The notes beneath the pieces are model-generated. The model worked only from the letters and a program-made list of their open reading frames with translations, was not told where the DNA came from and did no database searches. Source: an uncultured Pedobacter sp. (GTDB taxonomy: Bacteria > Bacteroidota > Bacteroidia > Sphingobacteriales > Sphingobacteriaceae). Taken from it: a stretch of 50,250 bases of DNA. The stretch spans positions 1 to 50,250 of the forward strand of contig NZ_CAJYOJ010000062.1 in NCBI RefSeq assembly GCF_913776295.1. The letters are read 5' to 3'. Shown here one piece after another: positions 1 to 9,133 of the stretch. A program made the translations under genes and the position numbers. Every line of letters starts with the position of its first letter. The stretch's first letter is position 1.

Positions 1-1002
1 GTTGCGCCGAACACCCCGGCAGGAACGTATACGCTGGTTTACCAGATAGAAGACAAACTGAACCCAGGTCAGACCAAAACGGCTAACGTAACTGTCACAG
101 TTGGCGCGCCTGCCTTGGTTGTTACCAACGATTCAGGAAACGCAAACGGCTTTACGGGTGGAACGGCAGTGACCAATGTATTGGACAACGATACCTACAA
201 CGGAAGCCCTGTAACGCTTAATGAGGTAAACCTTTCACAGGTATCGACCACCAGCTCTAATGTTACGCTAGATTTAACTACCGGCAAGGTAAACGTTGCG
301 CCGAACACCCCGGCAGGAACGTATACGCTGGTTTACCAGATAGAAGATAAACTGAACCCAGGTCAGACCAAAACGGCTAACGTAACTATCACAGTTGGTG
401 CGCCTGCATTGGTTGTCACCAACGATTCAGGAAATGCAAATGGCTTTACGGGTGGAACGGCAGTTACCAATGTATTGGACAACGATACCTACAACGGAAG
501 CCCTGTAACGCTTAATGAGGTAAACCTTTCACAGGTATCAACCACCAATCCAAATGTTACGCTAGATGTAACTACCGGCAAGGTAAATGTTGCACCGAAC
601 ACTCCGGCAGGAACATATACACTGGTTTACCAGATAGAAGACAAACTGAACCCAGGTCAGACTAAGACCGCTACAATAACCATCACAGTTGGTACAAATA
701 CAATTTTGGCTAAAGATGATACCGGAACCGCAAATGGTTTTACCGGTGGTGTAGCTGTCGATAATATGCTTGTTAATGATAAGTATAATGATGTTTCAAC
801 CGCAACACTAGCTACTGTGATAATCAATCAGGTTTCAACTTCGAATCCGAAAATAAATGTTGATGCAGCAACAGGAAAGGTAAATGTTGCAGCAGGAACG
901 CTTCCGGGAGTTTATACATTGACCTATCAAATTACCGATAAATTGAATTTGGCGAACACGTCGACAGCAATTGTTACCGTGAATATCCCGAATTGGATCA
1001 CT
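1..1002 (+). repeat. Tandem 294-bp coding repeat
   Basis: A unit of 294 bp (98 codons) recurs in frame. The segment beginning GTTGCGCCGAACACCCCGGC at base 1 returns at 295 and, slightly altered, at 589. A fourth, diverged copy follows with a 297-bp step (GTTGCAGCAGGAACG at 886). The first three copies are almost identical in DNA, including silent positions, which points to recent duplication or gene conversion. The array continues upstream of the window edge, so the copy number is unknown. Confidence 0.95.
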
Positions 1003-4000
1003 GATCTGCAGGTAAGTAAAACTGCCAATGTAACGGGCGTTGAAAACAATGGCAATATCAGCTATACCATCACCATCAAAAACAACGGACCTGCTACAGT
1101 ATTAAGCGGAGAGTCTATAGGACTGATAGAAAATCTACCGGCAGGATTAGATAATGTGAGTTACAGTGCAATCGGCGGAAACTATAGTTCAACAGGAAAA
1201 ACCTTCACACTTACCACTGATTTACTGGCTGGTGAACAGGTTAGTCTGATTGTTAATGCCCGCGTTGCTGCAACTTATACAGGGGCTGGACTGGTAAATA
1301 GTGTAGCATTAAATTCAACTGCTACATCAACAGATCCAGACAATACCAATAATCAATCAACTGTTACGACACAATTGTTAAAAGGAAAGATTGCTCTTGT
1401 TAAAACAAGTGTTTTAAGTGCTGATGGCAATAGTATCACTTATTCTTTCAAGGTTACAAATATTGGCGATGTAGCATTAAATAGCATTGTATTAACAGAT
1501 GCCAAGTTGGGGTTGAATCAAACTTTCCCTAATGTATTGGCGGTAGGTACAAACTTTACTTATAGTCAGGTTTATGTCTTAACCCAAAGTGATAAAGATG
1601 CTGGTTTAGTTACGAATACGGCTTCTGTAACTGCCAAAACTCCAGCTGGAAATACTGTTACAGATGTTTCGGGAACTGATTATTCAAATGATAATCCTAC
1701 CGTAACACAATTAAGTTTGTCGCCTGGTTTTACCTTAACCAAATCGGCCAACAACAGTGCAACTAAGGTTGGCGACGTGATCAGTTACAACATTACATTC
1801 AAAAATACCGGGAATGTGACTTTAACCGATATCGCATTGGTTGATGCAAATGCAGATGCCGGCAGTTTAACACCATCAAATATCGCTTCTGTATTGCCAG
1901 GTGCTACGGTAAATATCACGGCTAAGCATACGGTAAAACAAAGTGAGATAAATGCTGGTGGCTTTAGCAATCAGGTAAGTGCAAGCGCAAAAGACCCTAA
2001 AGGAAATACGATTGCCAAAGTATCTGATGATCCGTCAACTCCTGCGCCAGATGACGCAACCTTTAGCCAGATCGTGGCCAATCCATCATTAAGATTTACT
2101 AAGGTATTTGCTAATGCTGTAGGTGTGGTTAAAGTAATCGAATACAGCATTCAGGTTACCAATACTGGTAATGTAACGTTGACCGATATTGTGGTAACCG
2201 ATGAGGGCGCTGACGCGGGAAGTATAAAACCTGCTATGATCAGTAAATTGGAACCTTCCGAAACTGCTCTGATTATAGCCAGACATACTTTAACGCAACC
2301 AGAAATTGACAATGGCAGGTTTGTGAATCAGGCTAGTTTGGTTGCCAGATATTCAGGTTCAAACAAATTAAATAAACTTTCAGACGATCCGAGAACTTTG
2401 GCTCCTGATGATGCGACTGTCTTCCTGATTAAAGAAACACCAGGTCTTACTTTGGTAAAAACAGGTATTTTAAGTGCTGATGGTAATTCGATTACCTATA
2501 CTTTTACAGCAAAAAATACAGGTAATGTTACTTTGAACAATTTCAATTTGCTTGATCCAAAAATTTCATCAACGCTTACTTTCTCACCAGCAAGTATTGC
2601 ACCTGATGAAACTGCAGTGGCCACGGCAGTTTACACTATTACACAGGCAGAGAAAAATGCAAGTTCTGTAAGAAACACGGCGACACTAACGGCTAAAACG
2701 CCGGGCGGAACCTTAGTTTCTGATATTTCCGGTACTGAGGAAGATAATGACTATCCGACCGTTCTGGAACTGCCTAAAATTGTAAGTTCCAAAACAGTTG
2801 CCGATGCCAATAACAATGGAAAGGCCGAGTCAAATGAGATTTTAACCTATAGTATAACGGTTAACAATAATGGAAATACAGCTAGGAAAGGGGTAAAGAT
2901 TATTGATGCAATTCCGGTTAATACCACTTATCTCAATGCAAGTGCCGACCAAGGCGGAGTACTGGCGGGCAATACATTAAATTGGAATAATTTAACTATT
3001 CCGGCTAACGGCCAGGTAAAGGTTAGCTTTAAAGTAACGGTTAATGCTGTTATTCCTTCAGGTGTCTTAAGTATTAATAATACCGCCACTGTAACTGATC
3101 CTGCAAATATTTTAACTCCATTAAATCCATCTGTATCCATTCCAACTGAAGGAATGTTAGAAGGTAGTAAATCAGTTAATGATAATAAGGGCAATAAAGA
3201 CGGCAAGGCACAGGCCAACGAAATTTTAACTTATTCGCTTCAGGTTAAAAACACAGGTGGCTCAGCACTAAATGGGGTAACCATCACTGACGAACTGCCT
3301 GCAGGCTTAACCTATATTCCGAATTCAGTTTCAGGTTATGGCACCGTTACAGGCAATACTTTGAAATGGAAGATTAACATGCAGGCCAACTCAAGTACAG
3401 TATTTACTTTTGATGTGAAAGTTGCACCTGATGTAAACAGCTACAATACGATAAAAAATGTGGCCGTAATGACGAGTCCAACAGGAACAACGATTATGCC
3501 AGAGGCACTTATCAGTGTAGATAAATCAGCTGATTTAGTTGTTACAAAAGAGTTGCTAACCAAAACCGATATTAAAACCGGTGATGATGTAACCTACAAA
3601 ATTACGGTAACCAATAAAGGACAAAATAGGGCAACAGGAATTATCGTTACAGATAACCTTTCCACCATTATTGATGCTCCTAAAGAAATTACGGTTACCA
3701 TAGGTACAACAAGTTATACAACTACCAGCAGAGATTTAGTGTGGTTGATTGAAGGCTTAGATTTAAATCAGAGCGCAACACTAACCTTTAAGTCGAGAAC
3801 CTTGGCTTCGGGGGCATTAAATAATACTGCAACTGTAAAAGCAGATCAGCCAGATCCGGTATCCAATAATAACATGGTAAAGGCGGATGCAGCTGTTATC
3901 ACAGGTAGCGATTTATTGATTCCAAACCTGTTTACACCAAATGGTGATGGCATAAATGACACGTTCGAGATTAATGGCCTCGCCCAGTTTGCAGAGAACG

Positions 4001-4185
4001 ACATTACCATTGTAAACAGATGGGGTAATGAGGTGTTCCGTGCTAAAGGTTACCAGAATAACTGGACGGGTGAAGGTTTAAATGAGGGAACGTATTATTA
4101 CTTATTACGCGCCAGAAAGGGTGGAAGTAATGAATGGAAAGTATTTAAAGGTTATATTACCCTAATCAGGGCATTTAAAAATTAA
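1..4185 (+). CDS. Giant repeat adhesin with T9SS type B C-terminal domain (5' partial)
   Basis: The reading frame is open from base 1, so the gene starts upstream of the window; 1394 residues are visible. The first third is a tandem array of Ig/cadherin-like repeats of 98 residues ([12 protein letters not shown] at the start of each unit, [12 protein letters not shown] near its end). It is followed by about nine DUF11-like beta-sandwich repeats (pattern S-Y-x-I-x-x-K-N-x-G-x-x-x-L-x-x-I). The last 90 residues are a gliding-motility-associated C-terminal (CHU_C, T9SS type B) domain: [14 protein letters not shown], then [10 protein letters not shown] and a KGYITLIR ending. Proteins with this ending are exported by the type IX system and stay at or near the cell surface. 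The stop overlaps the ATG of the downstream PorP/SprF gene (TAATG), which fits a dedicated adhesin-anchor pair. The ligand cannot be read from the sequence. Confidence 0.93.
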   Translation, partial: VAPNTPAGTYTLVYQIEDKLNPGQTKTANVTVTVGAPALVVTNDSGNANGFTGGTAVTNVLDNDTYNGSPVTLNEVNLSQVSTTSSNVTLDLTTGKVNVAPNTPAGTYTLVYQIEDKLNPGQTKTANVTITVGAPALVVTNDSGNANGFTGGTAVTNVLDNDTYNGSPVTLNEVNLSQVSTTNPNVTLDVTTGKVNVAPNTPAGTYTLVYQIEDKLNPGQTKTATITITVGTNTILAKDDTGTANGFTGGVAVDNMLVNDKYNDVSTATLATVIINQVSTSNPKINVDAATGKVNVAAGTLPGVYTLTYQITDKLNLANTSTAIVTVNIPNWITDLQVSKTANVTGVENNGNISYTITIKNNGPATVLSGESIGLIENLPAGLDNVSYSAIGGNYSSTGKTFTLTTDLLAGEQVSLIVNARVAATYTGAGLVNSVALNSTATSTDPDNTNNQSTVTTQLLKGKIALVKTSVLSADGNSITYSFKVTNIGDVALNSIVLTDAKLGLNQTFPNVLAVGTNFTYSQVYVLTQSDKDAGLVTNTASVTAKTPAGNTVTDVSGTDYSNDNPTVTQLSLSPGFTLTKSANNSATKVGDVISYNITFKNTGNVTLTDIALVDANADAGSLTPSNIASVLPGATVNITAKHTVKQSEINAGGFSNQVSASAKDPKGNTIAKVSDDPSTPAPDDATFSQIVANPSLRFTKVFANAVGVVKVIEYSIQVTNTGNVTLTDIVVTDEGADAGSIKPAMISKLEPSETALIIARHTLTQPEIDNGRFVNQASLVARYSGSNKLNKLSDDPRTLAPDDATVFLIKETPGLTLVKTGILSADGNSITYTFTAKNTGNVTLNNFNLLDPKISSTLTFSPASIAPDETAVATAVYTITQAEKNASSVRNTATLTAKTPGGTLVSDISGTEEDNDYPTVLELPKIVSSKTVADANNNGKAESNEILTYSITVNNNGNTARKGVKIIDAIPVNTTYLNASADQGGVLAGNTLNWNNLTIPANGQVKVSFKVTVNAVIPSGVLSINNTATVTDPANILTPLNPSVSIPTEGMLEGSKSVNDNKGNKDGKAQANEILTYSLQVKNTGGSALNGVTITDELPAGLTYIPNSVSGYGTVTGNTLKWKINMQANSSTVFTFDVKVAPDVNSYNTIKNVAVMTSPTGTTIMPEALISVDKSADLVVTKELLTKTDIKTGDDVTYKITVTNKGQNRATGIIVTDNLSTIIDAPKEITVTIGTTSYTTTSRDLVWLIEGLDLNQSATLTFKSRTLASGALNNTATVKADQPDPVSNNNMVKADAAVITGSDLLIPNLFTPNGDGINDTFEINGLAQFAENDITIVNRWGNEVFRAKGYQNNWTGEGLNEGTYYYLLRARKGGSNEWKVFKGYITLIRAFKN

Positions 4186-5174
4186 TGGTGAAGAAAGGTA
4201 TGTTGAAGAAACTAATCGTATTACTGGCAGGTTCATTTTTATTGCTTAGCCATTCGGCATCCGCCCAGCAGGATGCACAGTATAGCCAATACATGTTCAA
4301 CGGAATATACATCAATCCCGCTTATGCCGGTTATAAAGAAGTACTGAACGTACATAGCTTTTACCGGAGCCAGTGGACAGGCATTACCGGTGCGCCGAGA
4401 AGCATGTCGCTGGCCGTTGATGCCATTGCCAACAGCGGCAATGTAGGCTTAGCCCTTCAGGTGGCAAGCGATAAACTGGGTGCGCAGACGAACCTGAGCA
4501 TTTACGGCAACTATGCTTACCGGATCAGGATGAATGATGACGGGAGTTCGAGGTTGGCACTGGGGCTAGGTGTGGGGATGGTACAGCTGGGCATAGATGG
4601 CTCGCTGCTCAATCCGAACAACCCCGAACCGAACCAGCCAGTAGGCATGCAGAGTACCATCGTTCCCGATGCCAGGGCTGGGATATATTTTGCCAACGAT
4701 AATTATTATGCTGGTTTCTCGGCCGATAACCTGATTGCCACCTATATCAATATCGACCGTTATGCATTTATTCCACAGCCCAAGCCGCATTACTACCTTA
4801 CCGCTGGGGCATTGTTCCCGCTTTCTGAAGATTTTCAGGTGAAGCCCTCTTTTCTGTTGAAAGACGACCGTGGGGGACCAACGAGTTTGGATCTGAATGC
4901 CTTTTTAATGATCAAAGATTTTATCTGGGTGGGTGGTTCGTACCGAACCGGAATAAAATTGTATGATAAAAGCTATCTGCAGCGCGATCTAACGCCGCGT
5001 AATTCTGCCGTAGCCGCCATACAGATTTTCCCATCCGAAAGGCTGCGTATCGGTTATGGCTATGATTTTTCAATCGGCCCGTTACAGGGCTACAGCGGCG
5101 GTACGCACGAGATTTCTATCGCTTATTCGTTTATAAAACAAAATATAAGATTGGCAACGCCGAGGGTGTTTTAA
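4185..5174 (+). CDS. PorP/SprF family type IX secretion membrane protein
   Basis: The 329-residue protein begins with a signal peptide (LLAGSFLLLSHSASAQ) followed by the family hallmark QDAQYSQYMFNGIYINPAYAGY. The rest is an outer-membrane beta-barrel of about 300 residues ending in IAYSFIKQNIRLATPRVF. PorP/SprF proteins act with type B T9SS substrates and help attach or export the adhesin encoded next to them. The ATG at 4185 overlaps the stop of the adhesin by one base; an internal Met at 4200 is an alternative start. A decayed copy of this gene's 3' third lies at about 6485-6649. Confidence 0.93.
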   Translation: MVKKGMLKKLIVLLAGSFLLLSHSASAQQDAQYSQYMFNGIYINPAYAGYKEVLNVHSFYRSQWTGITGAPRSMSLAVDAIANSGNVGLALQVASDKLGAQTNLSIYGNYAYRIRMNDDGSSRLALGLGVGMVQLGIDGSLLNPNNPEPNQPVGMQSTIVPDARAGIYFANDNYYAGFSADNLIATYINIDRYAFIPQPKPHYYLTAGALFPLSEDFQVKPSFLLKDDRGGPTSLDLNAFLMIKDFIWVGGSYRTGIKLYDKSYLQRDLTPRNSAVAAIQIFPSERLRIGYGYDFSIGPLQGYSGGTHEISIAYSFIKQNIRLATPRVF

Positions 5175-5241
5175 CAGAATTTTTATTTTGTGTATAATAA
5201 TATTTACACTTTTTAGCGAAAAATTAACTACAATTGCGTAG

Positions 5242-5256
5242 AAAAAGTAACTTTTT
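5242..5256. promoter_or_regulatory. AAAAAGT-A-ACTTTTT palindrome upstream of the response regulator
   Basis: A perfect 7+1+7 palindrome lies 28 bp before the response-regulator ATG and about 70 bp after the porP stop. It could be an operator or a weak terminator for porP. An imperfect 20-bp palindrome (GTGTATAATAATATTTACAC) precedes it at 5190-5209. No clear TAnnTTTG box is visible here. Confidence 0.3.
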
Positions 5257-5283
5257 ATTAACTTGCATAATATCCTTAATATA

Positions 5284-5931
5284 ATGAAAACAAAAAATAC
5301 TGTAAGCACTTTTACAGTGCTCATTGCTGATGATCACGAGATCATTCGACGTGGTTTAAAAGGTTTAATATCAGACTTTTGGCCGGGTGTTGAAATCATT
5401 CATGCATCCACTTTAGAGCAAGCACTTGTGGAGGTAGAAAAATCACCGAGTTTAATTATCATTGATGTAAACTTGCCGGGAGGTAACAACCTTAAGGTAA
5501 TCGATCAGATTAAATTGGTTCAGCCCAATGCCAAAATTCTTGTATTTTCTTCTTTAAATGAAAATATCTACGCCGTACCTTATCTAAAATCTGGTGCTTC
5601 CGGTTACTTAACCAAAAATGCCGAAGAATCAGAAATTGTAACTGCTATAACTACAATTCTTGCCGGCAGCCGCTATTCGAGCAGAAACGTTAAAGAAAAT
5701 ATGTTCAACAGTATTTTGGGCAATGATGCAGATAATCCTTTTACCAAACTTTCTGGAAGAGAACTTGAAGTAGCAGAGCTATTGACAAAAGGTATCGGTG
5801 TATTGGAAATTTCCAATCAGTTAAATCTTCAAATGGGTACCGTAAGTACATATAAACTGAGACTTTTTCAAAAGCTCAAAATAAAAAGTATTATAGAACT
5901 GGCTGAAAAGATGAGTATCTACGAAAGATAA
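5284..5931 (+). CDS. Response regulator, receiver plus LuxR-type HTH
   Basis: The 215-residue protein is a NarL/FixJ-type two-domain regulator. The receiver occupies about residues 10-125, with acidic pair D16/D17 (IADDHEIIRRG) and phospho-acceptor D61 in IIIDVNLPGG. The LuxR HTH is at about 150-212 (LSGRELEVAELLTKGIGVLEI, then GTVSTYKLRLFQKLKI). The ATG at 5284 (MKTKNTV) is preferred; an in-frame TTG at 5263 would add seven residues but is less likely. No histidine kinase is encoded nearby, so the partner is elsewhere. Its place between the PorP gene and the OmpA-like gene hints at control of surface functions, but nothing in the sequence proves this. Confidence 0.92.
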   Translation: MKTKNTVSTFTVLIADDHEIIRRGLKGLISDFWPGVEIIHASTLEQALVEVEKSPSLIIIDVNLPGGNNLKVIDQIKLVQPNAKILVFSSLNENIYAVPYLKSGASGYLTKNAEESEIVTAITTILAGSRYSSRNVKENMFNSILGNDADNPFTKLSGRELEVAELLTKGIGVLEISNQLNLQMGTVSTYKLRLFQKLKIKSIIELAEKMSIYER

Positions 5932-5959
5932 AAAGAGTGTAATACTCTTTTTATCTTTT
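5927..5959. terminator. Intrinsic terminator, probably bidirectional
   Basis: A perfect 12-bp stem (GATAAAAAGAGT / ACTCTTTTTATC) with loop GTAAT is followed by TTTT. It overlaps the response-regulator stop codon and sits just beyond the stop of the convergent small gene, so it can serve both. Confidence 0.85.
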
Positions 5960-6163
5960 CTACGCTTTTTCGTTTTTATTTATAGTGCCAGGTCCACTTT
6001 CTCCAGATTCATTTGGGGACGAGCCAGCCTGGCCAAATTTATCTGAAGCACCCGCTCCGTTTTGATCAAAAGAGGCTTTTCCTTTTGAACTTCCCTTTTC
6101 TTCCTGGCTTTCCTTCTCTTGGTGCACTTTTTTAGCTGCGTTTTTTTTGTCTTTAGTTTTCAT
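5960..6163 (-). CDS. Small hydrophilic, probably disordered protein
   Basis: This is a 67-residue protein with no recognised domain. It starts MKTKDKKNAAKKVHQEKESQ and then runs through a Gly/Ser/Asn/Glu-rich stretch (GAGASDKFGQAGSSPNESG). It has no hydrophobic segment, signal peptide or cysteine. An AAGGAC stretch lies about 12 bases upstream of the ATG. It is convergent with the response regulator and shares its terminator, which supports a real transcription unit. The composition resembles small stress-associated hydrophilic proteins, but no function can be assigned. Confidence 0.6.
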   Translation of the reverse strand: MKTKDKKNAAKKVHQEKESQEEKGSSKGKASFDQNGAGASDKFGQAGSSPNESGESGPGTINKNEKA

Positions 6164-6484
6164 AATGATGATGTCCTTAATTAAGGAACATTTTCAAAAG
6201 GGCAAAGTTTTATTTAATTCGATAAACTCAAATTGTCATCCCAAATAAACAACAATAACTAATGCATCACGTATACAACTTTATTTTCACAGTTTCGATT
6301 TGGAAATAAATGACGATAGGTTATATTTATTTAACACCATATTAAAATGTTAACACTTGATCTGTTACCATTCTGATAAGTGTAATCCGGCGCCAGATCA
6401 GTTTGCGTTCTCATCAGGATCAATTCTGCATTACAATTTTTAACTTTTTGAAGAGCGAATACTTTTTTTGACAGGTTTTTTTTA

Positions 6485-6649
6485 ATGCGATAGCCATACA
6501 AATTTTTTTTCTGAACGGCGGCAGATTTGCTGAAGTTAAGAGTTTTCAATTGGCCCGCTACAGGGGTAAAGTGGCGAAACTCATTAGATTTTCATCGCTT
6601 ATTCATTTATAAACAAAATACAATATTGGCAACGCTAACGATGTTTTAG
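6485..6649 (+). pseudogene. Remnant of a porP/sprF 3' end
   Basis: This stretch aligns with the last third of the porP gene at about 5011-5174. In one frame it reads FSIGPLQG-stop-SGETH-stop-IFIAYSFI, against FSIGPLQGYSGGTHEISIAYSFI in the intact gene. The DNA similarity continues through TTGGCAACGCTAACGATGTTTTAG, matching the intact gene's end including the stop. Upstream, ATACAAATTTTT aligns with ATACAGATTTTC of the intact copy, and weaker similarity may reach back to about 6400. Frameshifts and stops make it non-coding. The remnant lies directly before the OmpA-like gene. Confidence 0.8.
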
Positions 6650-6663
6650 TTAACTATATTTCG

Positions 6664-6671
6664 TATTTTTG
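6664..6671 (+). promoter_or_regulatory. Bacteroidota -7 box TATTTTTG
   Basis: A perfect TAnnTTTG match lies 22 bases before the ATG of the OmpA-like gene, giving a short leader. The upstream -33 element is not clear. Confidence 0.55.
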
Positions 6672-6693
6672 AGCCAACTATCCAAACAACGCA

Positions 6694-8655
6694 ATGAAGA
6701 AAATTTTAATGATAATTTGCCTGTCTGCATATTGTTTATGTGGACTCATTTTTTCGGCAAATGCACAGTATGTACTAAAAGAGGCTGATAAGGAATACGA
6801 ATTGTTTAATTACAGCAAGGCAATAGACTTATACGAGCAAGCCTATAAAAAGAAAGAGACTTTACATACCGCAGAGCGTTTAGCAAATGCTTATGCACTT
6901 GTTTATAATTATAAACAGGCAGAAAGCTGGTATGCCATTGCTACTAAAATGAATGGCAGTAGCACAGAGAATATTTTAGGCTATGCTAAAGCTTTGCAAC
7001 AGAACTCAAAGTACAGTGAAGCAAAAAATCAGTACTTAAATTACATTGATAAAAAGAAGAATGTATCAGAAAAGCAGCAGGCCATTTGGATTGCTTCTTG
7101 CGATTCGGCTTTGAAATGGATCAAAAACCCGAAGAAAATTGAACTCATCAATCAAAAAACGTTAAATAGTCCGCAATCAGATTGGGGTGCTGTTCCATAC
7201 GAAGGAGGAGTGACGTTTACCTCAGATAGGTCAGACAGCAAACTAAACGTTTCAGAAAACAGACCTTTTTTAAAATTCGACGGATCAAAAGAACCCGATA
7301 AAAAAGTATACGGTTGGACGGGCAACGGATATCTGAAACTATACTTCAAGCCATCACCAAAAGATAGCCTGCAATTGTTTCCCATTAAAACAGGCACCAG
7401 GTATCACGTTGGCTCTGCAAGCTTTACGGCCGATGGCAAAACCATGTATTTTACCTTAACCCGTATTACCGATGAGCTGGAACGCTTGAAAAAACAACCA
7501 ACAACTGTTAATGTAGAAATTTTTAGCTGTACAAGAGGGGCCGATGGCGTTTGGGGCGAGCCGGTTTCATTTGCTTATAATAATGTAAACGCTTATTCTG
7601 TTGGCGATCCTTTCGTTACTACAGATGGAAACAGCCTTTATTTCGCCTCTAATATGCCAGGAGGCTTAGGTGGTACAGATATCTATGTTTGCCTGAAAAC
7701 AGACGCCGGTGAGTGGGGTAAACCTATCAATCTGAAAGAAGTAAATACCGAAGGCAATGAGCGTAGTCCGTTTTTTGATGAAAAGGACAACTTTTACTTT
7801 TCCAGCGATGGCAGAGTAGGTATGGGAGGATTAGATGTATATCAGGCTTTAAGAGAAGCTAATAAGATCGGTCAGATTGAAAATATGGGTTACCCCTTTA
7901 ATTCCCCACAAGACGATTTTAGCTTCAATTTAAATAAAAAAGGCGGTACCATTTATCTTGCTTCTAACCGCGACGGTGGTTTGGGTAGCGATGATATTTA
8001 CGCCATTGATCAGAAAATGATACTGGCTTTCAAATTAGTAGGTAGGGTGTTTGATAAAGACAGCAATCAGCCTATAGCAGGTGCATTGGTAACGCTGGCA
8101 AAGGTTAATGGTGGTACTTTAAAAACTGAAACTGATGAAAATGGAGCATATCAGTTTAATTTATCAAAAGAATCTGAATACAACGTTTCGGCGGAAAAAA
8201 CAAACTACAGGTCTGATGTAGAAAATCTGGCAACCATTGGTTTAACAACCTCGGGTGTACTCACCCAAAACCTATATTTAGAAGGAATTGTAATCAACAA
8301 GGCCATTAAACTCGAAAATATTTATTACGATTTCGACAAATGGAATATCCGCCCGGATGCTGCTGTAGAATTAGATAAACTGGTCAAAATCATGACCGAT
8401 AATCCGACCATCTGGATCGAACTAGGGTCGCATACCGATAGCCGTGGAAAGGATGCTTACAACCTGAATCTTTCACAAAAAAGAGCCGAATCCGCTGTCG
8501 AATACATCATTTCGAGGGGTATCAGTAAAAACCGCATTACCGCTAAAGGTTATGGCGAAACGCAGTTGTTAAATAAATGCAGTAACGGGGTAGTGTGTAG
8601 TGAAGAAGAGCATCAGTTAAACAGAAGAACGGAATTCAAAATTGTAAAACAGTAA
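6694..8655 (+). CDS. TPR / WD40-like / OmpA family lipoprotein-type protein (PorE-like)
   Basis: The 653-residue protein starts with a signal peptide (ICLSAYCLCGLIFSANAQ). TPR-like helices cover about residues 25-140 (KEYELFNYSKAIDLYEQAYK). WD40-like/PD40 propeller repeats cover about 155-445 (FTSDRSD, YFASNMPGGLGGTDIYV, YFSSDGRVGMGGLDVY, YLASNRDGGLGSDDIY). A carboxypeptidase-regulatory-like fold lies at about 450-530, and an OmpA-C peptidoglycan-binding domain at about 545-650 (YYDFDKWNIRPDA, ELGSHTDSRG, RAESAVEYIISRG). This order matches PorE-type proteins that tether the type IX machinery to peptidoglycan. Together with the adhesin and PorP genes upstream it forms the usual trio, here interrupted by a regulator and a small gene. 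Confidence 0.9.
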   Translation: MKKILMIICLSAYCLCGLIFSANAQYVLKEADKEYELFNYSKAIDLYEQAYKKKETLHTAERLANAYALVYNYKQAESWYAIATKMNGSSTENILGYAKALQQNSKYSEAKNQYLNYIDKKKNVSEKQQAIWIASCDSALKWIKNPKKIELINQKTLNSPQSDWGAVPYEGGVTFTSDRSDSKLNVSENRPFLKFDGSKEPDKKVYGWTGNGYLKLYFKPSPKDSLQLFPIKTGTRYHVGSASFTADGKTMYFTLTRITDELERLKKQPTTVNVEIFSCTRGADGVWGEPVSFAYNNVNAYSVGDPFVTTDGNSLYFASNMPGGLGGTDIYVCLKTDAGEWGKPINLKEVNTEGNERSPFFDEKDNFYFSSDGRVGMGGLDVYQALREANKIGQIENMGYPFNSPQDDFSFNLNKKGGTIYLASNRDGGLGSDDIYAIDQKMILAFKLVGRVFDKDSNQPIAGALVTLAKVNGGTLKTETDENGAYQFNLSKESEYNVSAEKTNYRSDVENLATIGLTTSGVLTQNLYLEGIVINKAIKLENIYYDFDKWNIRPDAAVELDKLVKIMTDNPTIWIELGSHTDSRGKDAYNLNLSQKRAESAVEYIISRGISKNRITAKGYGETQLLNKCSNGVVCSEEEHQLNRRTEFKIVKQ

Positions 8656-8696
8656 ACAAGGTTGAAGATTTAGCATATACTTTAATCTTTAGTATT

Positions 8697-8729
8697 TGCC
8701 TCCGATGAAAATCGGGGGCATTTTTTTTT
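8697..8729 (+). terminator. Intrinsic terminator of the OmpA-like gene
   Basis: GCCTCCGAT and ATCGGGGGC form a 9-bp stem (one G-U pair) with a GAAA tetraloop, followed by A and nine T. Confidence 0.88.
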
Positions 8730-9033
8730 GGATTATAGAATCACCACTTTCTGTCGTTCTGAATGCAATGAAGAATTCTGATCTCTTATAGCTGTTTTGC
8801 ATCAGCATCTATTTTGCATAGACTACCCTAGCCGATGTTTACCTTTCTGTATTGAAGTGTTTAAACCATAGCGAATTACGAATAAACGGCGCTATGACTA
8901 AAGATTGGTCAGTCACCGAACAAAACCCTCTTTCGTGATTGTTCGTATGCATCAATCTCAATCCTTCAAACTGATTAAGGTATGGTTAAAAAAATGGGTT
9001 ATTCTACATTACGCCACAACTGAAGTGAAAAAA
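8730..9033. other. Non-coding spacer
   Basis: No coding frame is convincing here. It contains GTCGTTCTGAATGCAATGAA, which resembles dispersed repeats common in this group, and a 7-bp inverted repeat CGAACAA (8917-8923) / TTGTTCG (8939-8945). Confidence 0.5.
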
Positions 9034-9107
9034 ACTAAAATAATTAGTATAAATTACAACTAACATCTCTAATTCTTGTATATAAACTAAAAATATTAGT
9101 ATTTTTG
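9034..9107 (+). promoter_or_regulatory. Promoter with two identical ACTAA-N5-TTAGT palindromes
   Basis: The palindrome ACTAA-N5-TTAGT occurs at 9034-9048 (spacer AATAA) and again at 9086-9100 (spacer AAATA), 52 bp apart, close to five helical turns. A further ACTAA is at 9059-9063. The second copy abuts a perfect -7 box TATTTTTG (9100-9107), with a possible -33 TTG at 9076-9078, so a bound repressor would cover the core promoter. The ATG of dinB is 26 bp downstream. Given the operon content, a damage-responsive repressor is the likely ligand; this is inferred. Confidence 0.65.
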
Positions 9108-9133
9108 GTTTCAATCATCCTTGTTATAAAAGA

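Noticed and set aside
6331..6549. 72-codon minus-strand frame
   Set aside because: It runs antisense to the porP remnant and the preceding spacer, and shows no protein-like features.
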